Shown here piece by piece: positions 1 to 8,178 of a DNA stretch of 64,000 nucleotides (the first letter of the stretch is position 1; every line of letters starts with the position of its first letter). The position numbers were made by a program, and so were the translations under genes. The notes under the pieces are model-generated. The model saw nothing but the letters and a program-made list of their open reading frames with translations, made no database searches and was not told the DNA's origin. Source of the DNA: Croceivirga sp. (GTDB lineage Bacteria > Bacteroidota > Bacteroidia > Flavobacteriales > Flavobacteriaceae); the NCBI GenBank assembly GCA_028281025.1, contig JANQKR010000016.1, positions 248,001-312,000 on the forward strand, in the 5' to 3' direction.

Positions 1-238
1 CTTCATAAAAGCTGATGTTCGACCAATGGCAGTACTGCTTCGGCGAGTGGGGGAAAATAGTATGAAATACCCATTTTCATCGATGAAATATCCAGTGCAA
101 TTCATCGATTAGCCCTTATTCTGAACCATTTTGCACATTAACGAAAAAATAAGTTCAGACAAAGAGATTTTCTGGGTACCACCGTGCACATACCTACTTT
201 AGTAACGAATATGAAAGAATTGATAATTAGTTGAGAGC
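1..238. other. Left edge with no assignable gene; dyad at 75-109
   Basis: No gene can be assigned here. One plus-strand frame is open from the window edge to a stop at 109-111 and the complementary minus frame is also open, so the tail of a neighbouring gene may enter at the edge, but neither translation is recognisable. A 14-bp palindrome (TTTCATCGATGAAA, 75-88) is followed by a further half-site TTCATCGAT at 101-109. The stretch from 112 to 238 is AT-rich and presumably holds the promoter of the next gene. Confidence 0.4.
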
Positions 239-742
239 ATGAATTTACGTTACGCATTTATTCTTCTTTTTTCCATTTCCTTGGCTTCTTGCAGTACCAC
301 TTCGGTTTCAGGGGAAGAAGAATTGTTTGAAAACCAAGCCAAAACCTTAGAAGAAATTACCATAGAACTATCTGCCCAGGAACAGGAACTCTTTAATTTG
401 GTGAACCAACACAGAACGTCAATGGGTATGGGTGCCCTTGAATTTAGCGAAGAAGCTTATAAGTATGCATTGGAACATAATGAACACATGATCGGGGAAG
501 GGGAATTGAGCCATGACAACTTTAGTTCCAGGGCCGCCGAAATAGCCAAGGAAACCGCTGCGGAGCATATCGCCGAAAATGTGGCCAGAAATTATCCGTT
601 GGCAGAAATGGCCTTGGAGGGATGGTTGGATAGCGCTGCCCATAAAGAGACTATTGAAGGGAATTTTACGCATACCGCTTTGAGTATTGAACTGGATACC
701 GGGGGCAATCCCTATTATACTCAGATTTTCCTAAGAAAATAA
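239..742 (+). CDS. CAP (SCP/PR1-like) domain lipoprotein
   Basis: A 167-residue protein with a lipoprotein signal peptide: a hydrophobic stretch followed by a lipobox (LASC) that puts the lipidated cysteine at residue 18, so it should be exported and membrane-anchored. The rest is one CAP domain, from about residue 45 (LFNLVNQHR) through a central HNEHM helix and AENVA motif to a C-terminal YYTQIF strand, the usual CAP order. Bacterial CAP proteins of this size are secreted or surface proteins of mostly unknown activity, so no reaction is assigned. It stands alone and is followed by a strong hairpin at 781-812. Confidence 0.85.
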   Translation: MNLRYAFILLFSISLASCSTTSVSGEEELFENQAKTLEEITIELSAQEQELFNLVNQHRTSMGMGALEFSEEAYKYALEHNEHMIGEGELSHDNFSSRAAEIAKETAAEHIAENVARNYPLAEMALEGWLDSAAHKETIEGNFTHTALSIELDTGGNPYYTQIFLRK

Positions 743-780
743 ATTTAGATTTAGGTTTATATTACGTGTTTTAATGGTTT

Positions 781-812
781 GAAAAGGTCCGCTAGCTATG
801 GCGGGCCTTTTC
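781..812 (+). terminator. Intrinsic terminator after the CAP lipoprotein gene
   Basis: A 12-bp stem (781-792 with 801-812, one U-G pair) encloses an 8-nt loop. The 5' arm starts GAAAAGG and the 3' arm ends CCTTTTC, so T residues form part of the stem. It lies 39 nt after the stop codon and before the promoter of the 3-hydroxyanthranilate dioxygenase gene. Confidence 0.8.
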
Positions 813-853
813 ATTTCTTGGACAAGGTTTTGTAACTTTCGAAAAAATAAGTC

Positions 854-1393
854 ATGGCCATACGACCTCCATTTAACTTGAACCAATGGCTTGAGGATAA
901 CAAGGATACCCTAAAACCACCGGTAGGCAATAAAAATCTTTATAAGGATGCCGGAGATTATATTGTTATGGTAGTTGCGGGACCAAATGCCCGAAAGGAT
1001 TATCATTACAATGAAACCGAAGAACTTTTTTATCAGTTGCAAGGTACCATTGAAGTTCATATTCAGGAAGAGGGAAAAAAGAAAACCATGGAACTTGGAC
1101 CTGGCGATATGTACCTACATCCTGCCAAAGTTCCCCATTCCCCGGTACGGCATGAAGGTTCCATTGGTTTGGTCATAGAACGAAAAAGGGACCATATGCA
1201 GGTAGATGATGGACTCCTATGGTTCTGTGACAACTGCAATCACAAACTCTACGAGGCCTATTTTACCTTGCATGATATTGAAAAGGACTTTTTGAAACAT
1301 TTCAAACATTTTTATGGGTCAAAGGAACTTAGGACCTGTGACAATTGTGGTACGGTAATGCCCACGGATAAACGCTTTATAGAAGAAGGATAA
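854..1393 (+). CDS. nbaC: 3-hydroxyanthranilate 3,4-dioxygenase
   Basis: This non-heme iron enzyme of the kynurenine route opens the ring of 3-hydroxyanthranilate, giving 2-amino-3-carboxymuconate semialdehyde. The 179-residue protein has the cupin metal site (YHYNETEE near residue 53, then HPAKVPHSP near 95) and, as in bacterial homodimeric forms, a C-terminal rubredoxin-like site made of two CxxC pairs (CDNCN and CDNCG). The start is the first ATG, 13 nt after a TAACTTTC element (833-840) that resembles a -7 box. Its stop overlaps the start of the DUF1304 gene (TAATG), so the two are translationally coupled. No other kynurenine-pathway gene is visible. Confidence 0.95.
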   Translation: MAIRPPFNLNQWLEDNKDTLKPPVGNKNLYKDAGDYIVMVVAGPNARKDYHYNETEELFYQLQGTIEVHIQEEGKKKTMELGPGDMYLHPAKVPHSPVRHEGSIGLVIERKRDHMQVDDGLLWFCDNCNHKLYEAYFTLHDIEKDFLKHFKHFYGSKELRTCDNCGTVMPTDKRFIEEG

Positions 1394-1758
1394 TGGTACT
1401 TGTTGCAAAGATTATTGTAGTTGTAGTAGCCTTGCTACATTTTTATTTCCTTTGGTTGGAAATGTTCGCTTGGACCAGCAGGGGCCCAAAAGTGTTTAAA
1501 AAATTTCCGAAGGAACTCTTTGAACCTACAAAATCCATGGCCGCCAACCAAGGGCTATACAATGGTTTCCTTGTTGCCGGTCTTGTTTGGTCACTCCTTA
1601 TTGACGACCCCGATTGGTCCAGGAACATAGCGCTCTTTTTTTTGGGCTGTGTTGTCGTAGCCGGGATTTATGGCGCCTTAAGCGTGTCCAAAAAAATATT
1701 CTATATCCAAGGATTACCGGCCCTACTGGGTATAATCGCATTTTTGCTTTCCGTTTAA
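1393..1758 (+). CDS. DUF1304 family membrane protein
   Basis: A 121-residue, very hydrophobic protein with about four transmembrane segments (near residues 4-24, 50-70, 77-96 and 102-120). The conserved FYFLWLEMFAW stretch in the first helix and the SMAANQGLYNG motif near residue 50 are diagnostic of DUF1304. The function of the family is unknown. The ATG overlaps the stop of the dioxygenase gene by one base, so co-translation is likely, but that does not prove a role in the same pathway. Confidence 0.9.
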   Translation: MVLVAKIIVVVVALLHFYFLWLEMFAWTSRGPKVFKKFPKELFEPTKSMAANQGLYNGFLVAGLVWSLLIDDPDWSRNIALFFLGCVVVAGIYGALSVSKKIFYIQGLPALLGIIAFLLSV

Positions 1759-1824
1759 GGATGAACACTTTTAATCTTTGTAATTTTGTTGGAATTTCAA
1801 CAAAATCGCACTAAAAAGTTACAA

Positions 1825-3378
1825 ATGGCAGAAACAGCTACGGCCTTTGGTATTCATGAGGCATTGGAAATCCTAGGGGTAAAGGAAATCAATCAGGGAA
1901 CTTCCACTGGAATGGAGGCTTTTGGTTCAGGAGAAACCATCACTTCATTCTCTCCCGTTGATGGTTCCATCATCGGAAAGGTCACCACTACCACGGAAGC
2001 GGACTATGAAAAAGTAATGGAAGCTGCCGGTGCTGCCTTTAAAAGTTGGCGATTACTTCCTGCCCCCCAGAGAGGTGAAATAGTCCGACAATTTGGGGAT
2101 AAGCTGCGGGAAGTAAAGGAACCCTTGGGAAAGTTGGTTTCCTATGAAATGGGCAAATCCTATCAAGAAGGATTGGGAGAGGTACAGGAGATGATAGACA
2201 TTTGTGACTTTGCAGTTGGCCTCTCCAGGCAATTGCATGGGTTGACCATGCATTCCGAACGTCCCGGACACCGAATGTACGAACAATACCACCCCCTGGG
2301 AATAGTAGGAATTATTTCGGCCTTTAATTTCCCCGTTGCCGTTTGGTCCTGGAATACCGCCCTTGCATGGATTTGTGGGGATGTCTGTGTTTGGAAGCCT
2401 TCTGAAAAGACCCCCTTGTGCGGTATTGCCTGTCAAAATATTATTGCAGAAGTACTTAAGACCAATAACCTGCCGGAGGGGATTTCCTGTTTGATCAACG
2501 GAGATTACCGCGTTGGGGAGTTGATGACCCATGACAAAAGAATTCCCTTGATTTCCGCAACGGGTTCCATTCGTATGGGCAAAATAGTGGCCCAGGCCGT
2601 GGCGGCAAGACTGGGAAAGTCACTTTTGGAACTGGGAGGCAACAATGCCATTATAGTTACTCCGGACGCGGACATCAAAATGACGATCATAGGTGCTGTT
2701 TTCGGGGCCGTGGGAACCGCCGGACAACGTTGTACTTCCACAAGGCGGTTAATCGTCCATGACTCCATTTATGAACAAGTTAAAAACGCTTTGGTAGATG
2801 CTTACCAACAACTGAGGATAGGCAATCCATTGGACGAGAACAACCATGTTGGCCCCTTAATAGACACAGCGGCCGTTTCCCTTTATGAAAAGGCTTTGGG
2901 AAAAGCACAGTCCGAAGGCGGCAGACTATTGATGGAAGGTGGCGTTTTAAGGGGGGATGGCTACGAGAGTGGGTGTTATGTAAAACCGGCAATCGTGGAA
3001 GCCAACAACGCTTTTGACATTGTTCAGGAGGAAACCTTTGCACCCATATTATACCTATTAAAGTATTCCGGGGAAGTTGAAAATGCCATTGCCCAACAAA
3101 ATGATGTGGTCCAGGGACTTTCCTCCGCCATTATGACCAACAATTTAAGGGAAGCGGAACGTTTTCTATCGGTTGCCGGCAGTGATTGTGGAATCGCCAA
3201 TGTTAACATAGGAACCTCGGGAGCCGAAATTGGAGGGGCCTTTGGTGGGGAGAAGGAAACTGGAGGTGGTCGTGAAAGTGGTTCGGATGCTTGGAAGATT
3301 TACATGAGAAGACAGACCAATACCATAAATTATACCACGGCACTTCCTTTGGCGCAAGGGATAAAGTTCGACCTATAA
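1825..3378 (+). CDS. ALDH7-type aldehyde dehydrogenase
   Basis: A 517-residue NAD(P)-dependent aldehyde dehydrogenase of the ALDH7A1/AmaB class (2-aminoadipate 6-semialdehyde dehydrogenase, lysine degradation). Class markers are LLELGGNNAI, carrying the catalytic glutamate, and GTAGQRCTSTRRL, carrying the nucleophilic cysteine. The C-terminal FGGEKETGGGRESGSDAWK loop is also typical. The ATG at 1825 is preferred over a non-ATG codon 39 nt upstream because MAETATAFG fits the family's N-terminus. A TAATTTTG box at 1781-1788 may be its own -7 element. Next to a 3-hydroxyanthranilate dioxygenase it could instead oxidise 2-aminomuconate semialdehyde, but the ALDH7 signature argues for the lysine substrate. 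Confidence 0.9.
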   Translation: MAETATAFGIHEALEILGVKEINQGTSTGMEAFGSGETITSFSPVDGSIIGKVTTTTEADYEKVMEAAGAAFKSWRLLPAPQRGEIVRQFGDKLREVKEPLGKLVSYEMGKSYQEGLGEVQEMIDICDFAVGLSRQLHGLTMHSERPGHRMYEQYHPLGIVGIISAFNFPVAVWSWNTALAWICGDVCVWKPSEKTPLCGIACQNIIAEVLKTNNLPEGISCLINGDYRVGELMTHDKRIPLISATGSIRMGKIVAQAVAARLGKSLLELGGNNAIIVTPDADIKMTIIGAVFGAVGTAGQRCTSTRRLIVHDSIYEQVKNALVDAYQQLRIGNPLDENNHVGPLIDTAAVSLYEKALGKAQSEGGRLLMEGGVLRGDGYESGCYVKPAIVEANNAFDIVQEETFAPILYLLKYSGEVENAIAQQNDVVQGLSSAIMTNNLREAERFLSVAGSDCGIANVNIGTSGAEIGGAFGGEKETGGGRESGSDAWKIYMRRQTNTINYTTALPLAQGIKFDL

Positions 3379-3412
3379 AAAAACCGCTGCCTAAAGAAGT
3401 GCAACGGTTTTA
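3377..3412 (+). terminator. Terminator after the ALDH7 gene
   Basis: A 10-bp stem with one mismatch (AAACCGCTGC 3381-3390 with GCAACGGTTT 3401-3410) encloses a 10-nt loop, begins at the stop codon and is flanked by A and T runs, so it could work in both directions. Confidence 0.75.
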
Positions 3413-3898
3413 AACCAACTTAACTAACTCAAACTTAAATATCGTAAACCCTATTTCAATGCCGGAACCTTGTCGGGAGAAATAGGGTACTTACCTAGTT
3501 CTATGCTTCAAATTTCCCATTATTTTGTTTTACCCCAATACGCAACCTTATCGCTTGCACATAATACTGTATAATTGGTAAAATTTGTTCCGTTTTTAGC
3601 TTTATGTACATACGGCGCAATAATGCTAACTGGTTGATACAATGCTGTTTTTTAAGTTTTTCCTTAGAAAAAATTAACATTCTCCGCTGCTTTTTTAATA
3701 AATTGTAGGTCTAAACACCTATTCCATTGACGATGACGTGAAAGCTATCCCATACCATTGGGGTTGCCATTCCCCTGTTGATAGGGGTATTTCCTTATTT
3801 CGGGCTTTGTAGTAATTACCGTTAATACGTGTGTAAAATAAGAGTGTCGAGGAAGCATCGGTTTCCAACAAATCACTGCTAACAAAAAACATGGAAAA
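3413..3898. other. Gene-free 486-bp stretch with an extended inverted repeat
   Basis: No convincing coding frame was found on either strand. After a G-free tract (3411-3443) comes a perfect 10-bp inverted repeat (ACCCTATTTC 3448-3457 with GAAATAGGGT 3479-3488). Its 21-nt loop has a short inner CCG/CGG pair. There is no T-run on either side, so it is not an obvious terminator. The remaining AT-rich part presumably holds the promoter of the HHH protein gene. Confidence 0.5.
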
Positions 3899-4441
3899 AT
3901 GAACTTTGATACGATTTGGTACTGGTTGATTGCCATTGTAATTGGTGTCCTATGTGCGTTTATAGGATATGCATTGGGCAAAAGAAAAAGAGATGTTATT
4001 GACAGTTCCAAAGCAATAAAGGCTTTGGAGGACGAAAACGAAAAACTAAAGGCCGATTTAGAGGCCTGTAACAAAAGGATATCGGAGACACCAAGGGCAA
4101 AAACGGAAAGGTCATCCCTTACTGCAGCTGCCCACGAATTTCCCTTTGATGCTACTGCCGCCAAAACAGTTTTCGGTAAACGTATCAAACAAGATGACCT
4201 AAAAATTGTGGAGGGCATTGGTCCAAAAATTGAAGGGCTGTTCCACAATTTTGGCATAAAGACATGGAAAGCATTGTCCGAAGTCCCCGTAAACAAATGC
4301 CAGGAAGTATTGAATTCCGGGGGCAAACGCTATCGCATCCATGATCCGTCCTCATGGCCAATGCAAGCGAGAATGGCCTATGAGGGCAAATGGAAAGAAT
4401 TGATGAGATGGCAGGACGAACATAAGTCCGGAAAGTTTTAA
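3899..4441 (+). CDS. Membrane-anchored helix-hairpin-helix protein
   Basis: A 180-residue protein with one N-terminal transmembrane helix (about residues 5-27), a charged, probably coiled-coil segment (about 36-62), and a C-terminal helix-hairpin-helix domain starting DDLKIVEGIGPKIEGLFHNF near residue 98. The GIGPK turn is the typical HHH hairpin found in proteins that bind DNA or ring-shaped partners. Similar small proteins, often annotated as 5' nuclease-like, are frequent in Bacteroidota, but no catalytic nuclease residues are visible here. A role in holding DNA or a partner at the membrane is inference only. Confidence 0.65.
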   Translation: MNFDTIWYWLIAIVIGVLCAFIGYALGKRKRDVIDSSKAIKALEDENEKLKADLEACNKRISETPRAKTERSSLTAAAHEFPFDATAAKTVFGKRIKQDDLKIVEGIGPKIEGLFHNFGIKTWKALSEVPVNKCQEVLNSGGKRYRIHDPSSWPMQARMAYEGKWKELMRWQDEHKSGKF

Positions 4442-4478
4442 AGCCTTTCATCCCACGGAAACCGCCAAATACCGGTTT

Positions 4479-5204
4479 TCAGTTTCTACCCCGCTCCCCC
4501 GCATAAAACGTATGGACGGGGTCGCTTTGCCAATATTCCTTGGTATCCACATCCATAATGGTCAACGGTCCTTTAAATGCCGCACCAGTGTCCACATTCC
4601 AGACATTGGCTGCATTTTTGGGAATGGCATGTCCTGTTTTGGACAAGGGGGTATGACCGATGAATATTTCCGCATAGTGGGTAAACCGCATAGGATAATT
4701 CGCATCACCAGGGGACAATTTAGGGTTTAGTGCTTTTGCCAATTCCCAAAGTGTTCGGTCCCAATAGAAAAGCTGCTCAAAATACTCGTATGCAACCCCT
4801 TTTAAATTAGTGAAACCCGCATGTAAATAGAGTCGGTTATTTTCATCCAAAAAGTAGTTTTCCATATTTTCAAAAAACTCCAGATGCATATCCCACTTTT
4901 CCCGTCCAGCTTTCAAATAGGATTCGCGCGTTGCTTGACCTCCATGGGCCAACCACTGGGGATTCTCTTCACCGCTAATCATCCATTCCTTGCAAAGCTC
5001 ATCATGGTTTCCCCTTATAAAAGTACAGTGATGACTTTTATTCAATGCTATTAAAAATTCAACGGTTTCAAAGGCCTCACTCCATGAATCCACATAGTCC
5101 CCCAAAAAAATAAGATGGTCTTCCGGGGATACCTTGGCTTTGTGCAAAAGCTGTTTCAAAGCCTTAAGTCCGGAATGCAAATCTCCAATAACAAATCTCC
5201 TCAT
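4479..5204 (-). CDS. Calcineurin-like metallophosphatase (Ser/Thr phosphatase type)
   Basis: A 241-residue phosphoesterase with the full metal-site series near the N-terminus: GDLH (about residue 7), GDYVDS (about 36), GNHDE (about 65) and a late GHTPL (about residue 185), which together bind two metal ions. The order and length match bacterial diadenosine-tetraphosphatase/PrpA-like enzymes. The substrate (phosphoprotein, ApnA or other) cannot be told from sequence. It is convergent with the HHH protein gene (37 bp apart) and divergent from the PfkB kinase gene. Confidence 0.85.
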   Translation of the reverse strand: MRRFVIGDLHSGLKALKQLLHKAKVSPEDHLIFLGDYVDSWSEAFETVEFLIALNKSHHCTFIRGNHDELCKEWMISGEENPQWLAHGGQATRESYLKAGREKWDMHLEFFENMENYFLDENNRLYLHAGFTNLKGVAYEYFEQLFYWDRTLWELAKALNPKLSPGDANYPMRFTHYAEIFIGHTPLSKTGHAIPKNAANVWNVDTGAAFKGPLTIMDVDTKEYWQSDPVHTFYAGERGRN

Positions 5205-5326
5205 GTCAAATTTTTGGCAATTATAGGAACTTATATGGCTTTCTACCCTAATTTAAAGTAAAGTTTTATCCAACACCGATCCCTTTAAATTTCTATGTAC
5301 CTTTCCTTAATAATTTTACGGAAGCA

Positions 5327-6268
5327 ATGACTAAGGTTTTTTGTATAGGGGAACTCCTGATCGACTTTGTGGGTGAAAACCAAGGAAGTGATTTGTCAAA
5401 AGCAAATGATTTTACCAAAAAAGCGGGAGGGGCCCCCGCCAATGTGGCCTGTGCCATTTCCAAACTAGGTGGAAAAAGTTGTTTTATTGGTTGTGTGGGC
5501 AAGGACCCTTTTGGTTCTTTTCTTCTAAATGTCCTTAAAGATGGGAATGTGGATATTTCCATGGCCCAACGTTCCAAAACATTTACAACCCTGGCTTTTG
5601 TCTCCTTGGCCGAAGATGGTGAACGCGATTTTGTTTTTAGCCGTGGGGCCGATAAGGAACTCAAGTACGATTCGAGTATCAAAAAAATATTCCATAAAAA
5701 TTTGGTTCATTTTGGGGCGGCTACGGCACTACTTGGTGGTTCTTTGGAAAAGGCCTATAACCACTATCTTTTTGATGCCCTTACCCAAAATTCCTTCATA
5801 AGTTTTGACCCCAATTTTAGAGGGGATCTTTGGAAGGACAATGAATCCCATTTTATCAAAAAATGCCTCCCCTATGTAGAAAAATCACATTTGTGTAAGT
5901 TTAGCTTGGAGGAAGCCCAGTTATTGTCCGGGAAAGAAGACCTTAAGGAAGCAAGTGGGTACCTTCATGAGGTAGGGGCAAAAATCATAGTCATTACCCT
6001 TGGTAAGGACGGTACGTACTTAAGTATGGATGGATTTTCCACCTTGGTACCGAGCATTAAAGTTTCTCCCGTGGATACCACTGGAGCGGGGGATGCCTTT
6101 ATTGGATGTCTTCTCTATCAGATTGCGGAATTGAATGATTTCAACACCATATTCCAGGACAATGGCCTGTTGGTACAAATGATAGAAAAGGCCAATAAGG
6201 CAGGAGCTTTGACAACAACAAAATATGGAGCGATTGTGGCCTTGCCAACTTTGGAAGAAATCGCGTAA
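5327..6268 (+). CDS. PfkB-family carbohydrate kinase (fructokinase-like)
   Basis: A 313-residue cytoplasmic sugar kinase of the ribokinase fold. The N-terminal GELLIDF and KKAGGAPANVACA signatures and the C-terminal DTTGAGDAF motif, with the catalytic aspartate and anion hole, are intact. The GGAPANVA form and overall pattern are closest to fructokinases. The first ATG lies 21 nt after a TACCTTTC element (5298-5305), a near match to the -7 box. It is monocistronic, with a convergent neighbour 9 bp downstream, so context does not name the sugar. Confidence 0.88.
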   Translation: MTKVFCIGELLIDFVGENQGSDLSKANDFTKKAGGAPANVACAISKLGGKSCFIGCVGKDPFGSFLLNVLKDGNVDISMAQRSKTFTTLAFVSLAEDGERDFVFSRGADKELKYDSSIKKIFHKNLVHFGAATALLGGSLEKAYNHYLFDALTQNSFISFDPNFRGDLWKDNESHFIKKCLPYVEKSHLCKFSLEEAQLLSGKEDLKEASGYLHEVGAKIIVITLGKDGTYLSMDGFSTLVPSIKVSPVDTTGAGDAFIGCLLYQIAELNDFNTIFQDNGLLVQMIEKANKAGALTTTKYGAIVALPTLEEIA

Positions 6269-6277
6269 GGGTATCCC

Positions 6278-7414
6278 TTAGTTGTATTTGACCTTCCTAA
6301 GAATACGCAAGGATAGTTTTAGGGTCTCATAGAGTCCCCTGTCCCGTTCCTTTATAATTTTACGCGCCAATTCCATCTGGTCTTTAGCCTCCTCGAACCC
6401 ATTTAAATAGCAAATAAGATAGGTATCCGGCAAAAATTGTAAATCCTTTTTCTCCGCTGGGGTAAGGTTTATCCGGTTCTTTAGCTTTTGTAGTAAGGCA
6501 CTATTACTGTTATAGATATGGTGAAGCGTCTTTTTGTCGTATTGCGGTGGTTCAAAGACAAGCTCGCTGTTCATTTGATAGTTCCCATTTTCCATAAAAG
6601 TGATGGTGACCTTTTCCAAAGGGTAATATTTCTGTTGTTTTCCCAGGCCCAATTGCACGTACTCCAAGGTCGTAAAACTCGATTCATCGTAATATATGGA
6701 AACCTCGTCCAAAGCGGAGTAGAACAACTTCACCTGCTCGTTTATAAGTTCAATATCTACCCGTGAGTAGTATGTTTCCCCTTTTACCTTTTTGACATGG
6801 CCGGCCCAACAAACCACAAACTGTTCCTTAAAGACCTTGTAATGACTGGTCAAATCGGCATGGCGATGATTGATAAAATCAATGACGCCATCCAAGGTAA
6901 GTTCTATGTTGTTCCGGGCATGGTGTTCAATGGTAGCTACTTTTTTGGAATTGATATCCTTGAGTTCAATGCCAAAAGCTTTGGGAAGGCTTATACTCCC
7001 TTCCCTAAAAAAAACGGCACCTCCATAGTATTTCCAAATATTCTTGCGAAGTGCACAAACCTTTCCGTTGGACTTTATGGTCACCAGACCAACCACCTTC
7101 CCCTCCAAAAGATGGGGAAATGGAATATTCTCATAGGAAATCAAGGGAGGGTTGTCCAAATAAGCGTTTACAAGGTTCTGGATTTTGCTATCGTCAAAAA
7201 AATCCACCCCAACAATCTTGTTGTCCTCATCCTCTACCCCAACCACAATAAAGGAATTGTTTTTTGGATTGCTGTTGGCCAATGCGCAGACATGCTTCAA
7301 GAACTTGGCCTTGCCCTCTTTTTCACCAATGGAGATAAAACGTTTTTTATCGTAAAAGCTGTTCTCATCATTATGCGCCAAAAGGTTTTTAATGAGGAGA
7401 CGTTTATTGATCAT
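6278..7414 (-). CDS. AlbA_2 (Schlafen-like) domain protein
   Basis: A 378-residue protein whose N-terminal 130 residues match the AlbA_2 domain (also called divergent AAA_4): EKEGKAKFLKHVCALANSNP, then FIVVGVEDEDNKIVGVD and an NPPLISYENIPF stretch. Such domains occur in putative regulators and nucleic-acid-associated proteins; reliable biochemistry is sparse. The C-terminal 240 residues are not recognised. Its ATG overlaps the TGA of the upstream SDR gene (ATGA at 7411-7414), so it is translated together with it. Confidence 0.8.
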   Translation of the reverse strand: MINKRLLIKNLLAHNDENSFYDKKRFISIGEKEGKAKFLKHVCALANSNPKNNSFIVVGVEDEDNKIVGVDFFDDSKIQNLVNAYLDNPPLISYENIPFPHLLEGKVVGLVTIKSNGKVCALRKNIWKYYGGAVFFREGSISLPKAFGIELKDINSKKVATIEHHARNNIELTLDGVIDFINHRHADLTSHYKVFKEQFVVCWAGHVKKVKGETYYSRVDIELINEQVKLFYSALDEVSIYYDESSFTTLEYVQLGLGKQQKYYPLEKVTITFMENGNYQMNSELVFEPPQYDKKTLHHIYNSNSALLQKLKNRINLTPAEKKDLQFLPDTYLICYLNGFEEAKDQMELARKIIKERDRGLYETLKLSLRILRKVKYN

Positions 7415-8166
7415 AACTCCTTCTTCAGAATGGTAGAACTGGCCTGCGCGGTTGGCAGGACCAGCAAATCGGCAATGTTGATATGGTAAGGACGGGTCAC
7501 CACAAAATGGATAATTTCCGCAATATCTTCAGCCTTAAGCGCATCATACCCCTTATAGACGGTACTGGCGCGTTGGGTATCCCCCTTAAAACGTACATCA
7601 CTGAACTCGGTTTCCACCAGCCCCGGATTAATGGCCCCCACGCGGATGCCATAGGCATTAAGGTCTTTTCGCATTCCCTGGTTTATAGCATCTACGGCAT
7701 GTTTGCTCGCACAGTACACATTGCCCTGGGGATAGACTTCCTTTCCTGCCAGGGAACCAATATTGATGATATGTCCGGCCTGTCTTTTTACCATATCCGG
7801 AATCACCGCCTTGGAAACATATAAAAGTCCTTTTACATTAATATCCAACATCGCATCCCAATCGTCCAAGCTGCCATTTTGAATTGGATCCAATCCATGG
7901 GCATTTCCTGCATTATTGATAAGGATATCTATTTGGGAAAACGCTACAGGAAGTGATGCAATGGCTTTGAATACCCCTTCCCTGTTCCTAACATCAAAGT
8001 TCAAGGTATGGATTTCCGTATTTTTTGAAAGTTCCTCCTTTAGGACGTCCAGTCGTTCTTGCCTTCTTCCGCACAAAATCAACGTAAACCCATGTTTTGA
8101 GAACAACGCTGCGGTGGCTTTTCCTATGCCACTGGTTGCACCGGTAATGAGCGCAGTTTTCTTCAT
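7411..8166 (-). CDS. SDR-family NAD(P)-dependent oxidoreductase
   Basis: A 251-residue classical short-chain dehydrogenase. The Rossmann motif GATSGIGKA lies near residue 8, NNAGNAHG near residue 85 and the catalytic Ser-Tyr-Lys set in IGSLAGKEV and YCASK near residues 137-155. The C-terminal part fits the YdfG/serine 3-dehydrogenase-like branch, which acts on 3-hydroxy acids, but the substrate is not certain. The gene sits 12 nt after the aldo/keto reductase stop and overlaps the AlbA_2 gene by 4 nt, giving a three-gene minus-strand operon. Confidence 0.88.
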   Translation of the reverse strand: MKKTALITGATSGIGKATAALFSKHGFTLILCGRRQERLDVLKEELSKNTEIHTLNFDVRNREGVFKAIASLPVAFSQIDILINNAGNAHGLDPIQNGSLDDWDAMLDINVKGLLYVSKAVIPDMVKRQAGHIINIGSLAGKEVYPQGNVYCASKHAVDAINQGMRKDLNAYGIRVGAINPGLVETEFSDVRFKGDTQRASTVYKGYDALKAEDIAEIIHFVVTRPYHINIADLLVLPTAQASSTILKKEL

Positions 8167-8178
8167 AATTGTCTTTTT

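Noticed and set aside
1..111. Open frames on both strands at the left edge
   Set aside because: Neither gives a recognisable product over about 35 codons and the region has a palindrome that could explain the openness; not called as a gene.
3745..4326. Minus-strand frame of 193 codons opposite the HHH protein
   Set aside because: The plus-strand frame has a membrane helix and an HHH domain; the opposite frame has no domain and runs into the gene-free region without a promoter.
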